The position numbers and the translations under genes are program-made. From an uncultured Porphyromonadaceae bacterium (lineage in GTDB: Bacteria > Bacteroidota > Bacteroidia > Bacteroidales > CAMTPD01), in assembly GCA_947074265.1 (NCBI GenBank), contig CAMTPD010000127.1, positions 1 through 5,742 of the forward strand: DNA of 5,742 nt, written 5' to 3'. How positions within the stretch are numbered: position 1 is the stretch's first letter; each line of letters begins with the position of its first letter. This document shows, one piece after another, positions 1 through 5,742 of the stretch. The notes beneath the pieces are model-generated. The model saw only the letters and a program-made list of their open reading frames with translations. It was not told the DNA's origin and ran no database searches.

Positions 1-1311
1 TTGGGTAATGTAACTAAAGCCCAAATTGAAGCACAAGCTTCTAAAGCAAAAGAGTGTATTGAAATATTAGAAAACGGCTCTGGTCGTGGTAATGACTTTC
101 TTGGTTGGTTACACCTTCCTTCGTCAATAACAGAAGAACATCTTGCTGATATTGAAGCAACAGCTGCTACTTTGCGTTCTAAATGTGAAGTAATCGTAGT
201 TGTTGGTATTGGAGGTAGCTACCTTGGAGCTAAAGCCGTAATCGATGCTTTGAGCAATAGCTTCGACTGGTTGCAAAGAGACCGTAAAAATCCGGTTATT
301 GTATATGCCGGACAAAATATCGGAGAAGATTATCTTTTCGAATTGTCTCAATTCCTTCAAGGAAAACAATTCGGAATTATCAACATCTCAAAATCTGGAA
401 CAACAACAGAACCGGCTTTGGCTTTCCGCATTCTTAAAAACCAATTGGAAACAGCTGTTGGTAAAGAAGAAGCTAAACATAGAATTGTAGCAGTTACTGA
501 TGCAGCAAAAGGAGCACTTCGCACTTTGGCAGATCAAGAGGGTTACAAAACATTTATCATCCCTGATAATGTTGGTGGTCGTTTCTCTGTTCTTACTCCT
601 GTAGGTCTACTTCCTATCGCTGCTGCCGGCTTCTCAATCAGAGAGCTTGTTGCCGGGGCTGCATCTATGGAAAAAGCGACAAGTGCAGACGTACCATTTG
701 AGCAAAACCTTTCTGCTCTATATGCTGTAACTCGTAACGAATTATATAAAGATGGGAAAAAGATAGAAATCCTTTGTAACTTCCACCCAAAACTTCATTA
801 TATCGGTGAATGGTGGAAACAACTTTACGGAGAAAGTGAAGGAAAAGAACACAAAGGCATCTTCCCTGCAGCTGTAGACCTAACAACTGATCTACACTCA
901 ATGGGACAATGGATTCAAGAAGGAGAGCGCACGATTTTCGAATCTGTAATCTCTATTGAAACTCCTGATCATTGTGTAGAGATCCCAACTGATAATGCAG
1001 ACCTTGATGGCTTAAATTTCCTTGCTGGAAAACGCGTTGACTTTGTCAATAAGATGGCAGAACTTGGAACTCAACTAGCACACGTAGATGGAGGTGTTCC
1101 TAATCTGAAGATTGATATGCCAAAGCTTGATGCATTCTATATCGGTCAATTATTCTACTTCTTTGAAAAAGCTTGTGGTATCAGTGGTTATTTACTAGGT
1201 GTAAATCCTTTTGACCAACCGGGTGTAGAAGCATATAAAAAGAATATGTTTGCGCTTTTAAACAAACCAGGATTTGAAAAAGAAAGCGAAGCAATCCGTG
1301 CTAAATTGTAA
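1..1311 (+). CDS. pgi: Glucose-6-phosphate isomerase, 5'-truncated by the window edge
   Basis: Cytoplasmic enzyme that interconverts glucose-6-phosphate and fructose-6-phosphate in glycolysis and gluconeogenesis. Visible over 436 codons (residues numbered from base 1): the phosphosugar-binding SIS core with GIGGSYLG at 69-76 and SKSGTT at 130-135; PGI signature 1 around [13 protein letters not shown] (190-202); the catalytic region GESEGK with Glu268; His289 in TDLHSMGQ; and PGI signature 2 in [19 protein letters not shown] (386-404) with Lys403. Glu268, His289 and Lys403 keep the same mutual spacing as the Glu/His/Lys set I recall for Geobacillus PGI. The first codon is TTG with nothing upstream. 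Bacteroidetes Pgi proteins of this short bacterial type are about 445 residues, so roughly 9-10 N-terminal residues probably lie outside the window and the TTG is an internal Leu. The C-terminus is complete. It is followed 27 bp later by a terminator, so it is not transcriptionally joined to the xyl genes. Confidence 0.96.
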   Translation: MGNVTKAQIEAQASKAKECIEILENGSGRGNDFLGWLHLPSSITEEHLADIEATAATLRSKCEVIVVVGIGGSYLGAKAVIDALSNSFDWLQRDRKNPVIVYAGQNIGEDYLFELSQFLQGKQFGIINISKSGTTTEPALAFRILKNQLETAVGKEEAKHRIVAVTDAAKGALRTLADQEGYKTFIIPDNVGGRFSVLTPVGLLPIAAAGFSIRELVAGAASMEKATSADVPFEQNLSALYAVTRNELYKDGKKIEILCNFHPKLHYIGEWWKQLYGESEGKEHKGIFPAAVDLTTDLHSMGQWIQEGERTIFESVISIETPDHCVEIPTDNADLDGLNFLAGKRVDFVNKMAELGTQLAHVDGGVPNLKIDMPKLDAFYIGQLFYFFEKACGISGYLLGVNPFDQPGVEAYKKNMFALLNKPGFEKESEAIRAKL

Positions 1312-1338
1312 TTCGGATTATTCAAAATAATACCTTCA

Positions 1339-1382
1339 AACGGGAGTATTCTGTAAGCAGAGTACTCCCGTTAACTTTTTTT
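1339..1382 (+). terminator. Intrinsic terminator of pgi
   Basis: A 15-bp stem with one G-U pair and no bulge: the left arm at 1339-1353 pairs with the right arm at 1358-1372 around the tetraloop TAAG. The lower half is GC-rich (CGGGAG with CTCCCG). A run of seven T follows at 1376-1382, three bases after the stem. It begins 27 bp after the pgi stop and should end the pgi transcript before the xylose genes. Confidence 0.9.
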
Positions 1383-1466
1383 ACGCATCACATCTTATTG
1401 TAGTTTTAGACTAACAGCAGCTACTCTATTTTTCCTTGTATTTTTACTACTTTCCATCAGTATTTA

Positions 1467-1479
1467 GTGTACAATACAC
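1467..1479. repeat. Short inverted repeat, possible operator half-sites
   Basis: Perfect 5-bp arms GTGTA and TACAC surround the spacer CAA, about 130 bp upstream of the xylB start. Its TACAATAC portion recurs at 1525-1532. Such a dyad could bind a dimeric regulator of the xylose genes, but 5-bp arms are short enough to arise by chance in AT-rich DNA. No regulator gene lies in the window to support the assignment. Confidence 0.25.
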
Positions 1480-1585
1480 ACATATACCTTTCCACATACC
1501 ACATCCTATCAAAATTATTTATATTACAATACGTTACGCCATCTCAATTTAATCTCTATATTTATCGAGACAACCTTTTATTACC

Positions 1586-1597
1586 ATGCAGTTTTAA
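1586..1597 (+). other. Three-codon mini-ORF in the xylB leader
   Basis: ATG CAG TTT TAA lies 10 bases before the xylB ATG and out of frame with it. The ATG sits in TACCATG, the same immediate context as the xylA (3127) and xylE (4540) starts, whereas xylB itself has TTTATG. It could be a real upstream initiation site that couples to or competes with xylB translation. It could equally be coincidence, since a 12-base ORF carries no coding signal. Confidence 0.2.
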
Positions 1598-1607
1598 CAA
1601 CACATTT

Positions 1608-3098
1608 ATGTATACAATCGGATACGACATAGGCAGTTCTTCGGTCAAAGCATCACTTGTTGATACACAAACCGGACAATGTATTGCTACAGATTTTTTT
1701 CCAAAAACAGAAATGGAAATCATTGCTCACAAAGCCGGATGGGCAGAGCAACACCCCGAAGAATGGTGGAAGAATCTTCAACTTGCTACACATTCCATTC
1801 TTTCAACAGCTAAGATAAACCCTAAAGAAATAAAGGGAATCGGCATTTCATATCAAATGCACGGACTTGTTGTTGTAGACAAAGATGGTAAGGTATTGCG
1901 TCCTGCCATTATTTGGTGTGACAGCAGAGGTGTTCCTTATGGAAATAATGCCTTTAATAAATTAGGAAGTGATTATTGCCTTTCTCATCTACTCAACTCC
2001 CCTGGCAATTTTACTGCGTCGAAGTTAGCCTGGATCAAAGAAAATGAACCGGAGATCTTTGAAAAGATAGACAAGATTCTACTTCCGGGAGATTATATTG
2101 CCATGCGTTTAACAAACCTTGCAACAACAACTTTGTCCGGACTATCAGAAGGTATTTTTTGGGATTTCAAAGACAAGTGTATATCAAAACCATTGTTGAA
2201 TACCTTTGGATTTTCAGAAACACTCCTAGCTCCTTTAGTCCCTACGTTTGGCATACAAGGGGAAGTGACTTCGACAGCTGCATCCGAACTTCATCTTACC
2301 GAAGGCATACCTGTAACTTATAGAGCCGGAGATCAACCCAATAATGCATTATCTCTGAATGTTCTTAATCCCGGAGAAATTGCATCAACAGCAGGCACAT
2401 CCGGAGTTGTGTACGGTGTTAGCGATCAAGTAACATACGACGCACAGTCTAGAGTTAATAGTTTTGCACATGTAAATTACACAAGTGAACAAAACAGATT
2501 AGGAGTATTACTCTGTATCAACGGCACAGCAATTCTCAATGCTTGGATACGTCGTAATATTGCTTCTCAAAACATGAGTTATTCCGAAATGAACGAATTA
2601 GCAGCACAAGCTCCAATTGGCAGTAAAGGAATTTCAATCTTGCCTTTCGGTAATGGAGCAGAACGAATGTTGGCAAATAAAGAGATCGCAGCATCTATGC
2701 ATGGAATCAACTACAACATACACGACAGATCTCATTTGATGCGTGCCGCACAAGAAGGTATTGCTTTTTCTTTTAGATACGGTATTGATATCCTTAAGCA
2801 AGTAGGTATTCAAACCCACATAATTAAAGCCGGACATGCCAACATGTATCTCAGTCCTCTATTCCGTACAGCCGTAGCAACTATCAATAATGCAATGATC
2901 GAATTATACGATACAGATGGTTCGATAGGTGCTGCACGTGGTGCCGGTATCGGTTGCGGAATATACAAAACACCGGCAGAAGCTTTCTATTCACTCAAAT
3001 GTATCGACAATGCAGAGCCTGATATTAAAAACCAACAAGCATATATAGATGCATATGAGATCTGGAAGCAACATCTCCAAACAGCATTAAAAAATTAA
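1608..3098 (+). CDS. xylB: Xylulokinase (FGGY carbohydrate kinase)
   Basis: Phosphorylates D-xylulose with ATP to D-xylulose-5-phosphate, the committing step of xylose catabolism, in the cytoplasm. The protein is 496 residues, normal for the family. The N-terminal FGGY domain opens with [12 protein letters not shown] (5-16), whose Asp7 belongs to the phosphate-1 loop of the actin-like fold. [11 protein letters not shown] (81-91) holds the Met-His substrate contact. The catalytic Asp is Asp242 in AGDQPNNAL (240-248). The C-terminal domain has the nucleotide-binding [11 protein letters not shown] (260-270) and [11 protein letters not shown] (437-447). The segment [13 protein letters not shown] (408-420) stands where many XylBs have a GGGAxS motif; I recognise this variant from Bacteroidetes XylB. 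ATG at 1608 is chosen because the actin-like fold starts right after it. An in-frame GTG at 1467 would add 47 hydrophobic, non-family residues with no other ATG. It is the first gene of the xylBA unit, 28 bp before xylA. Confidence 0.95.
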   Translation: MYTIGYDIGSSSVKASLVDTQTGQCIATDFFPKTEMEIIAHKAGWAEQHPEEWWKNLQLATHSILSTAKINPKEIKGIGISYQMHGLVVVDKDGKVLRPAIIWCDSRGVPYGNNAFNKLGSDYCLSHLLNSPGNFTASKLAWIKENEPEIFEKIDKILLPGDYIAMRLTNLATTTLSGLSEGIFWDFKDKCISKPLLNTFGFSETLLAPLVPTFGIQGEVTSTAASELHLTEGIPVTYRAGDQPNNALSLNVLNPGEIASTAGTSGVVYGVSDQVTYDAQSRVNSFAHVNYTSEQNRLGVLLCINGTAILNAWIRRNIASQNMSYSEMNELAAQAPIGSKGISILPFGNGAERMLANKEIAASMHGINYNIHDRSHLMRAAQEGIAFSFRYGIDILKQVGIQTHIIKAGHANMYLSPLFRTAVATINNAMIELYDTDGSIGAARGAGIGCGIYKTPAEAFYSLKCIDNAEPDIKNQQAYIDAYEIWKQHLQTALKN

Positions 3099-3126
3099 AT
3101 ATTTACATATTAAAACTATTGATACC

Positions 3127-4455
3127 ATGAATATCGTAACAGGAAAAAAAGAGTTCTTTCCAGGTATTGGAAAGATCAAATTTGAAGGCAAAGAATCAAA
3201 AAATCCATTAGCATTTAAGTTTTACGATGCAGATCGTATGGTGATGGGTAAAAGCATGAAAGAACACTTCCGTTTTTCAATGGCTTATTGGCATACACTT
3301 TGTGGAGATGGTGGAGATCCTTTTGGAGGAGCTACCAAATTTTTCCCATGGGACCAAGCTACAACTGCCGAAGAAAAAGCTAAAGCTAAAATGGACGCAG
3401 CCTTTGAGTTTATGACCAAAATCGGCATTCCATACTATTGCTTCCACGATGTAGACCTTATCGAACTAGGAGATACAATCGAGGAAGGTGAGAAACGTCT
3501 TCAAACAATGGTTGAATACGCTAAACAAAAGCAAGAAGAATCGGGCATCAAACTACTTTGGGGTACTGCAAATGTATTTGGACACCACCGCTATATGAAC
3601 GGAGCTGCTACAAACCCAGACTTCGACGTGGTAGCTTATGCCGGAACACAAATCAAAAATGCGATTGATGCAACCATTGCTCTAGGTGGTGAAAATTATG
3701 TATTCTGGGGTGGACGTGAAGGCTATATGACTTTACTTAACACCGATATGAAGCGTGAAAAAGAACACTTGGCTATGATGTTGACCATGGCTCGCGACTA
3801 TGCACGCAAACAAGGATTCAAAGGAACATTCCTAATCGAACCAAAACCGATGGAACCAACGAAACATCAGTACGATTTCGATGCAGAAACCGTAATTGGC
3901 TTCCTTCGTCACTACAATCTTGACAAAGACTTCAAACTAAATATTGAAGTTAACCATGCAACACTAGCACAGCACACATTCGAGCACGAATTGCAAGCAT
4001 GTGTAGATGCCGGTATGCTAGGAAGTATCGACGCAAACCGTGGAGACTATCAAAACGGCTGGGATACAGACCAATTCCCTATGAACATCCAAGAACTAAC
4101 TGAAGCATGGTTGGTACTTCTTCAAGGCGGAGGCATTGGTCATGGAGGAACAAACTTCGATGCTAAGACTCGTCGTAACTCTACCGATTTGGAAGATATC
4201 TTTATTGCTCACATCGGTGGTATGGATGCTTTTGCAAGAGCATTACTTGTTGCAGCAGATATTCTTGAAAACTCCGACTATAAGAAAATGAGAAAAGATC
4301 GCTATGCTTCTTTTGATCAAGGTGAAGGCAAGCTATTTGAAACAGGCAAACTTACTCTTGAAAACTTGCGCTCGTATGCTTTGAAAAATGGCGAGCCACA
4401 AACTCGTAGCGGCAAACAAGAACTATTTGAATGCATCCTTAACCAACATATCTAA
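3127..4455 (+). CDS. xylA: Xylose isomerase, class II
   Basis: Metal-dependent TIM-barrel enzyme that converts D-xylose to D-xylulose in the cytoplasm; members usually also act on D-glucose. At 442 residues it is full length for class II (E. coli about 440). Visible motifs are [14 protein letters not shown] (54-67), YCFHDVDL (104-111) with the ring-opening His107 and its partner Asp110, [20 protein letters not shown] (144-163), VFWGGREGY (192-200) and [13 protein letters not shown] (340-352). All expected metal ligands are present: Glu238, Glu274, Asp302 and Asp345 for one site, and Glu274, His277, Asp313 and Asp315 for the other. Each is offset by exactly six from the E. coli positions I recall. 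The ATG at 3127 is followed at once by conserved family sequence. There is no Shine-Dalgarno, only AT-rich DNA ending in GATACC. It lies 28 bp after xylB with no terminator between, and 15 bp before a strong hairpin. Confidence 0.97.
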   Translation: MNIVTGKKEFFPGIGKIKFEGKESKNPLAFKFYDADRMVMGKSMKEHFRFSMAYWHTLCGDGGDPFGGATKFFPWDQATTAEEKAKAKMDAAFEFMTKIGIPYYCFHDVDLIELGDTIEEGEKRLQTMVEYAKQKQEESGIKLLWGTANVFGHHRYMNGAATNPDFDVVAYAGTQIKNAIDATIALGGENYVFWGGREGYMTLLNTDMKREKEHLAMMLTMARDYARKQGFKGTFLIEPKPMEPTKHQYDFDAETVIGFLRHYNLDKDFKLNIEVNHATLAQHTFEHELQACVDAGMLGSIDANRGDYQNGWDTDQFPMNIQELTEAWLVLLQGGGIGHGGTNFDAKTRRNSTDLEDIFIAHIGGMDAFARALLVAADILENSDYKKMRKDRYASFDQGEGKLFETGKLTLENLRSYALKNGEPQTRSGKQELFECILNQHI

Positions 4456-4470
4456 TTATCGTTATATTTA

Positions 4471-4520
4471 CAGACCGTTTGAAAGCCAGAACTCCTGGCT
4501 TCGGACGGTCTGTTTTTTTT
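4471..4520 (+). terminator. Strong intrinsic terminator between xylA and xylE
   Basis: The left arm at 4471-4489 pairs with the right arm at 4495-4512 around the loop AACTC. This gives 18 pairs, two of them G-U, with one bulged A, followed directly by eight T (4513-4520). It starts 15 bp after the xylA stop, and only 19 bp separate the T tract from the xylE ATG. Structurally it is a textbook Rho-independent terminator that would end the xylBA message. Because xylE follows so closely, it may instead act as an attenuator or as a partial terminator and 3' mRNA stabiliser. No alternative antiterminator pairing was found by eye. Confidence 0.9.
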
Positions 4521-4539
4521 ATTTCATAATACCTATACC

Positions 4540-5706
4540 ATGAACAACACAACATTTAATACCCGCTTTGTAATCGGAATCACTTTGGTTGCAACGCTCG
4601 GAGGATTACTCTTTGGTTACGATACGGCTGTTATATCCGGAACAACACAAGCCCTCGATCACTTCTTCGTTACACCACTAAGAGATGTATACGGACTCAC
4701 CGACAATATGGCTAGTGCAATCAAAGGATTTATTATCTCAAGTGCCTTGATCGGGTGCATTGTGGGCGGTATGCTAGGTGGTCCTATCAGTCAACATATG
4801 GGACGACGCAATGGACTCATCCTTGCCGCATTACTGTTTTCAATATCGGCGCTTGGTTCTGCTCTTCCTGATTATTTCGCTCCATTTGATATTCCGACAG
4901 TCGCTTCTCTAATATTTTTCAGGATATTAGGAGGTATAGGTGTCGGACTAGCATCAATGCTTTCACCCATGTACATTGCCGAAATTGCGCCCGCTGCAAT
5001 TCGAGGGAAGCTTGTTTCCTTGAACCAATTCGCTATTATATTCGGGATGCTCGTTGTGTATTTCGTAAACTACTTCATAGCTTTACAAGGTGATGCCACT
5101 TGGCTCGACACCATTGGTTGGCGCTGGATGTTTGCTTCGGAGTTAATCCCAAGTTTGCTTTTCCTGGTTTTGCTTTTCTTCGTTCCCAAAACACCACGCT
5201 TTCTTATGCTCAAAAATGAAACCAAAGAAGCAGAAAACGTACTTACACGTCTCTACGGTGCCGATGAAGCTCGAAGAGAAATGACTCAAATTAAAGAAAC
5301 ACTTGTAGAAAAGAATATGCCTTGGCTTTCTTTCGGATGGGCAGTAATTATCATTGGCGTACTTATTTCCGTTTTCCAACAAGCCGTTGGTATCAATGTT
5401 GTATTGTATTATGCGCCGGAAATCTTTCGCACAATAGGCTCAGGCACCGATACCTCTTTATTACAAACCATAATTGTTGGTATCATCAACCTTACATTTA
5501 CAGTTGTTGCCATTCTTACGGTAGACCGCTTTGGTCGTAAACCATTAATGATTATAGGCGCTGTCGGTATGTCGATTAGTATGTTTGCACTTGCCATGAC
5601 TTTTTACTTCGAGCAAGTAGGACTAACAACACTGATCTTTATGCTAATCTATACAGGTTCGTTCGCCGTCACAGGGGGGCCTGGAGCATTGTTACTTCCT
5701 GCCTAA
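4540..5706 (+). CDS. xylE: D-xylose:H+ symporter (MFS sugar porter), 3' end disrupted or incomplete
   Basis: Inner-membrane permease of the MFS sugar-porter family, close to E. coli XylE over its whole readable length. Visible: TM1 with GYDTAVISG (26-34) carrying Asp28, the proton-coupling position; the loop motif MGRRN (87-91); RILGGIGVGLAS (128-139); YIAEIAPAAIRG (145-156); NQFAIIFG (162-169) with sugar-contact Gln163; GWRWMFASE (193-201); PKTPRFLM (216-223); FQQAVGINVVLYY (279-291) with Gln280, Gln281 and Asn286; and DRFGRKP (329-335). Family members run about 460-490 residues with 12 TM helices. This reading stops after 388, inside TM10, where family identity collapses from residue 378 and TAA falls at 5704-5706. 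Family-like sequence returns in the same frame at 5716-5742, so the intact gene very probably extends past the window. The ATG at 4540 has the same ATACCATGAA context as xylA. Confidence 0.88.
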   Translation: MNNTTFNTRFVIGITLVATLGGLLFGYDTAVISGTTQALDHFFVTPLRDVYGLTDNMASAIKGFIISSALIGCIVGGMLGGPISQHMGRRNGLILAALLFSISALGSALPDYFAPFDIPTVASLIFFRILGGIGVGLASMLSPMYIAEIAPAAIRGKLVSLNQFAIIFGMLVVYFVNYFIALQGDATWLDTIGWRWMFASELIPSLLFLVLLFFVPKTPRFLMLKNETKEAENVLTRLYGADEARREMTQIKETLVEKNMPWLSFGWAVIIIGVLISVFQQAVGINVVLYYAPEIFRTIGSGTDTSLLQTIIVGIINLTFTVVAILTVDRFGRKPLMIIGAVGMSISMFALAMTFYFEQVGLTTLIFMLIYTGSFAVTGGPGALLLPA

Positions 5707-5742
5707 AGATCTCGCAACACCATATCGGGAGCACTGACCATC
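5671..5742 (+). other. Corrupted or unreliable 3' segment of xylE
   Basis: Up to base 5670 the translation follows the XylE family (MLIYTGSFAV). The family then expects approximately SWGPVCWVLLSEIFPN, but the sequence reads TGGPGALLLPA, stop, RSRN. Only the GP and scattered residues survive, and both conserved TM10 tryptophans are lost. From 5716 the same frame reads NTISGALTI, matching the expected N-x-I-R-G segment. The spacing is exactly right (12 residues between GP and the TI pair), so the net frame is kept. A six-G run lies at 5674-5679. Clustered errors at the end of a read or contig explain this best; a genuine lesion is possible. Confidence 0.6.

Larger units (their letters stand above)
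1383..1607 (+). promoter_or_regulatory. Non-coding leader and presumed promoter region of xylBA
   Basis: These 225 AT-rich bases lie between the pgi terminator and the xylB ATG. They must carry the promoter for xylBA, because the upstream transcript is terminated. No clean match to the Bacteroidetes consensus (TTTG near -33, TAnnTTTG near -7) is visible. The closest -7-like words are TAGTTTTA (1401-1408), TATTTTTA (1439-1446) and TATATTTA (1557-1564), each ending in A rather than G and none with a well-placed TTTG upstream. The region also contains the inverted repeat GTGTA-CAA-TACAC (1467-1479) and TACAATAC twice (1470-1477 and 1525-1532), which are possible operator elements. No tRNA, rRNA or recognisable riboswitch is seen. 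The regulatory role is inferred from position. Confidence 0.55.

Noticed and set aside
124..369. Minus-strand open frame inside pgi, and similar ones at 665-901, 2634-2837, 5143-5382 and 5409-5597
   Set aside because: Each lies wholly inside a well-supported + strand gene and has low-complexity composition and no recognisable domain. They are shadows of the coding strand.
299..490. Plus-strand out-of-frame open frames inside pgi (299-490) and inside xylE (5322-5540)
   Set aside because: They overlap conserved catalytic or membrane segments of the true frame and show no family resemblance.
1553..1570. TCTC...GAGA dyad flanking TATATTTA in the xylB leader
   Set aside because: The arms are only 4 bp with a 10-base spacer, which is expected by chance in this composition.
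1467..1607. N-terminal extension of xylB from a GTG at 1467
   Set aside because: The 47 added residues are rich in Tyr, Leu and Ile from AT-rich leader DNA and resemble no FGGY kinase. The actin-like fold begins directly at the ATG at 1608, giving the normal family length.
3099..3126. Possible separate promoter or terminator between xylB and xylA
   Set aside because: The 28-bp gap has no hairpin and no promoter-like pair of elements. Co-transcription is the simplest reading.
1..5742. Mobile elements, CRISPR arrays, tRNA or rRNA genes, or an unusual novel system
   Set aside because: No transposase, terminal repeats, regularly spaced repeats or RNA gene structure was seen. All four genes are familiar central and pentose metabolism genes with uniform composition and orientation.

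Overview
The window looks like a piece of a Bacteroidetes (Bacteroidales-type) chromosome. The DNA is AT-rich, and none of the starts that can be examined has a Shine-Dalgarno sequence. All four proteins have the gut-type Bacteroidetes character I recognise for Pgi, XylB, XylA and XylE. I cannot name a genus from the sequence alone.

Layout, all on the + strand: (1) bases 1-1311 hold glucose-6-phosphate isomerase (pgi), whose first few codons lie before the window, followed by a strong intrinsic terminator at 1339-1382. (2) Bases 1383-1607 are a non-coding leader that should carry the promoter and operator of the xylose genes. It contains a short inverted repeat, an 8-bp direct repeat and a three-codon mini-ORF, but no convincing consensus promoter. 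(3) xylB (xylulokinase, 1608-3098) and xylA (class II xylose isomerase, 3127-4455) are separated by 28 bp and surely co-transcribed. (4) An 18-bp terminator-like hairpin with a U8 tract (4471-4520) fills most of the xylA-xylE gap. (5) xylE (MFS D-xylose:H+ symporter, from 4540) is recognisable up to about base 5670. The reading is then disrupted, an in-frame TAA falls at 5704-5706, and family-like sequence resumes in the same frame just before the window ends.

How the genes work together: XylE imports D-xylose, XylA isomerises it to D-xylulose, and XylB phosphorylates that to xylulose-5-phosphate for the pentose phosphate pathway. The pathway returns fructose-6-phosphate, which Pgi interconverts with glucose-6-phosphate. 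Pgi is metabolically adjacent, but the terminator separates it transcriptionally.

This is a well-understood catabolic locus, and I see no undescribed system. The points most worth checking are the damaged 3' end of xylE (probably low-quality sequence at a contig or clone end, possibly a real lesion), the strong terminator inside the xylBAE cluster, and the unassigned leader upstream of xylB.
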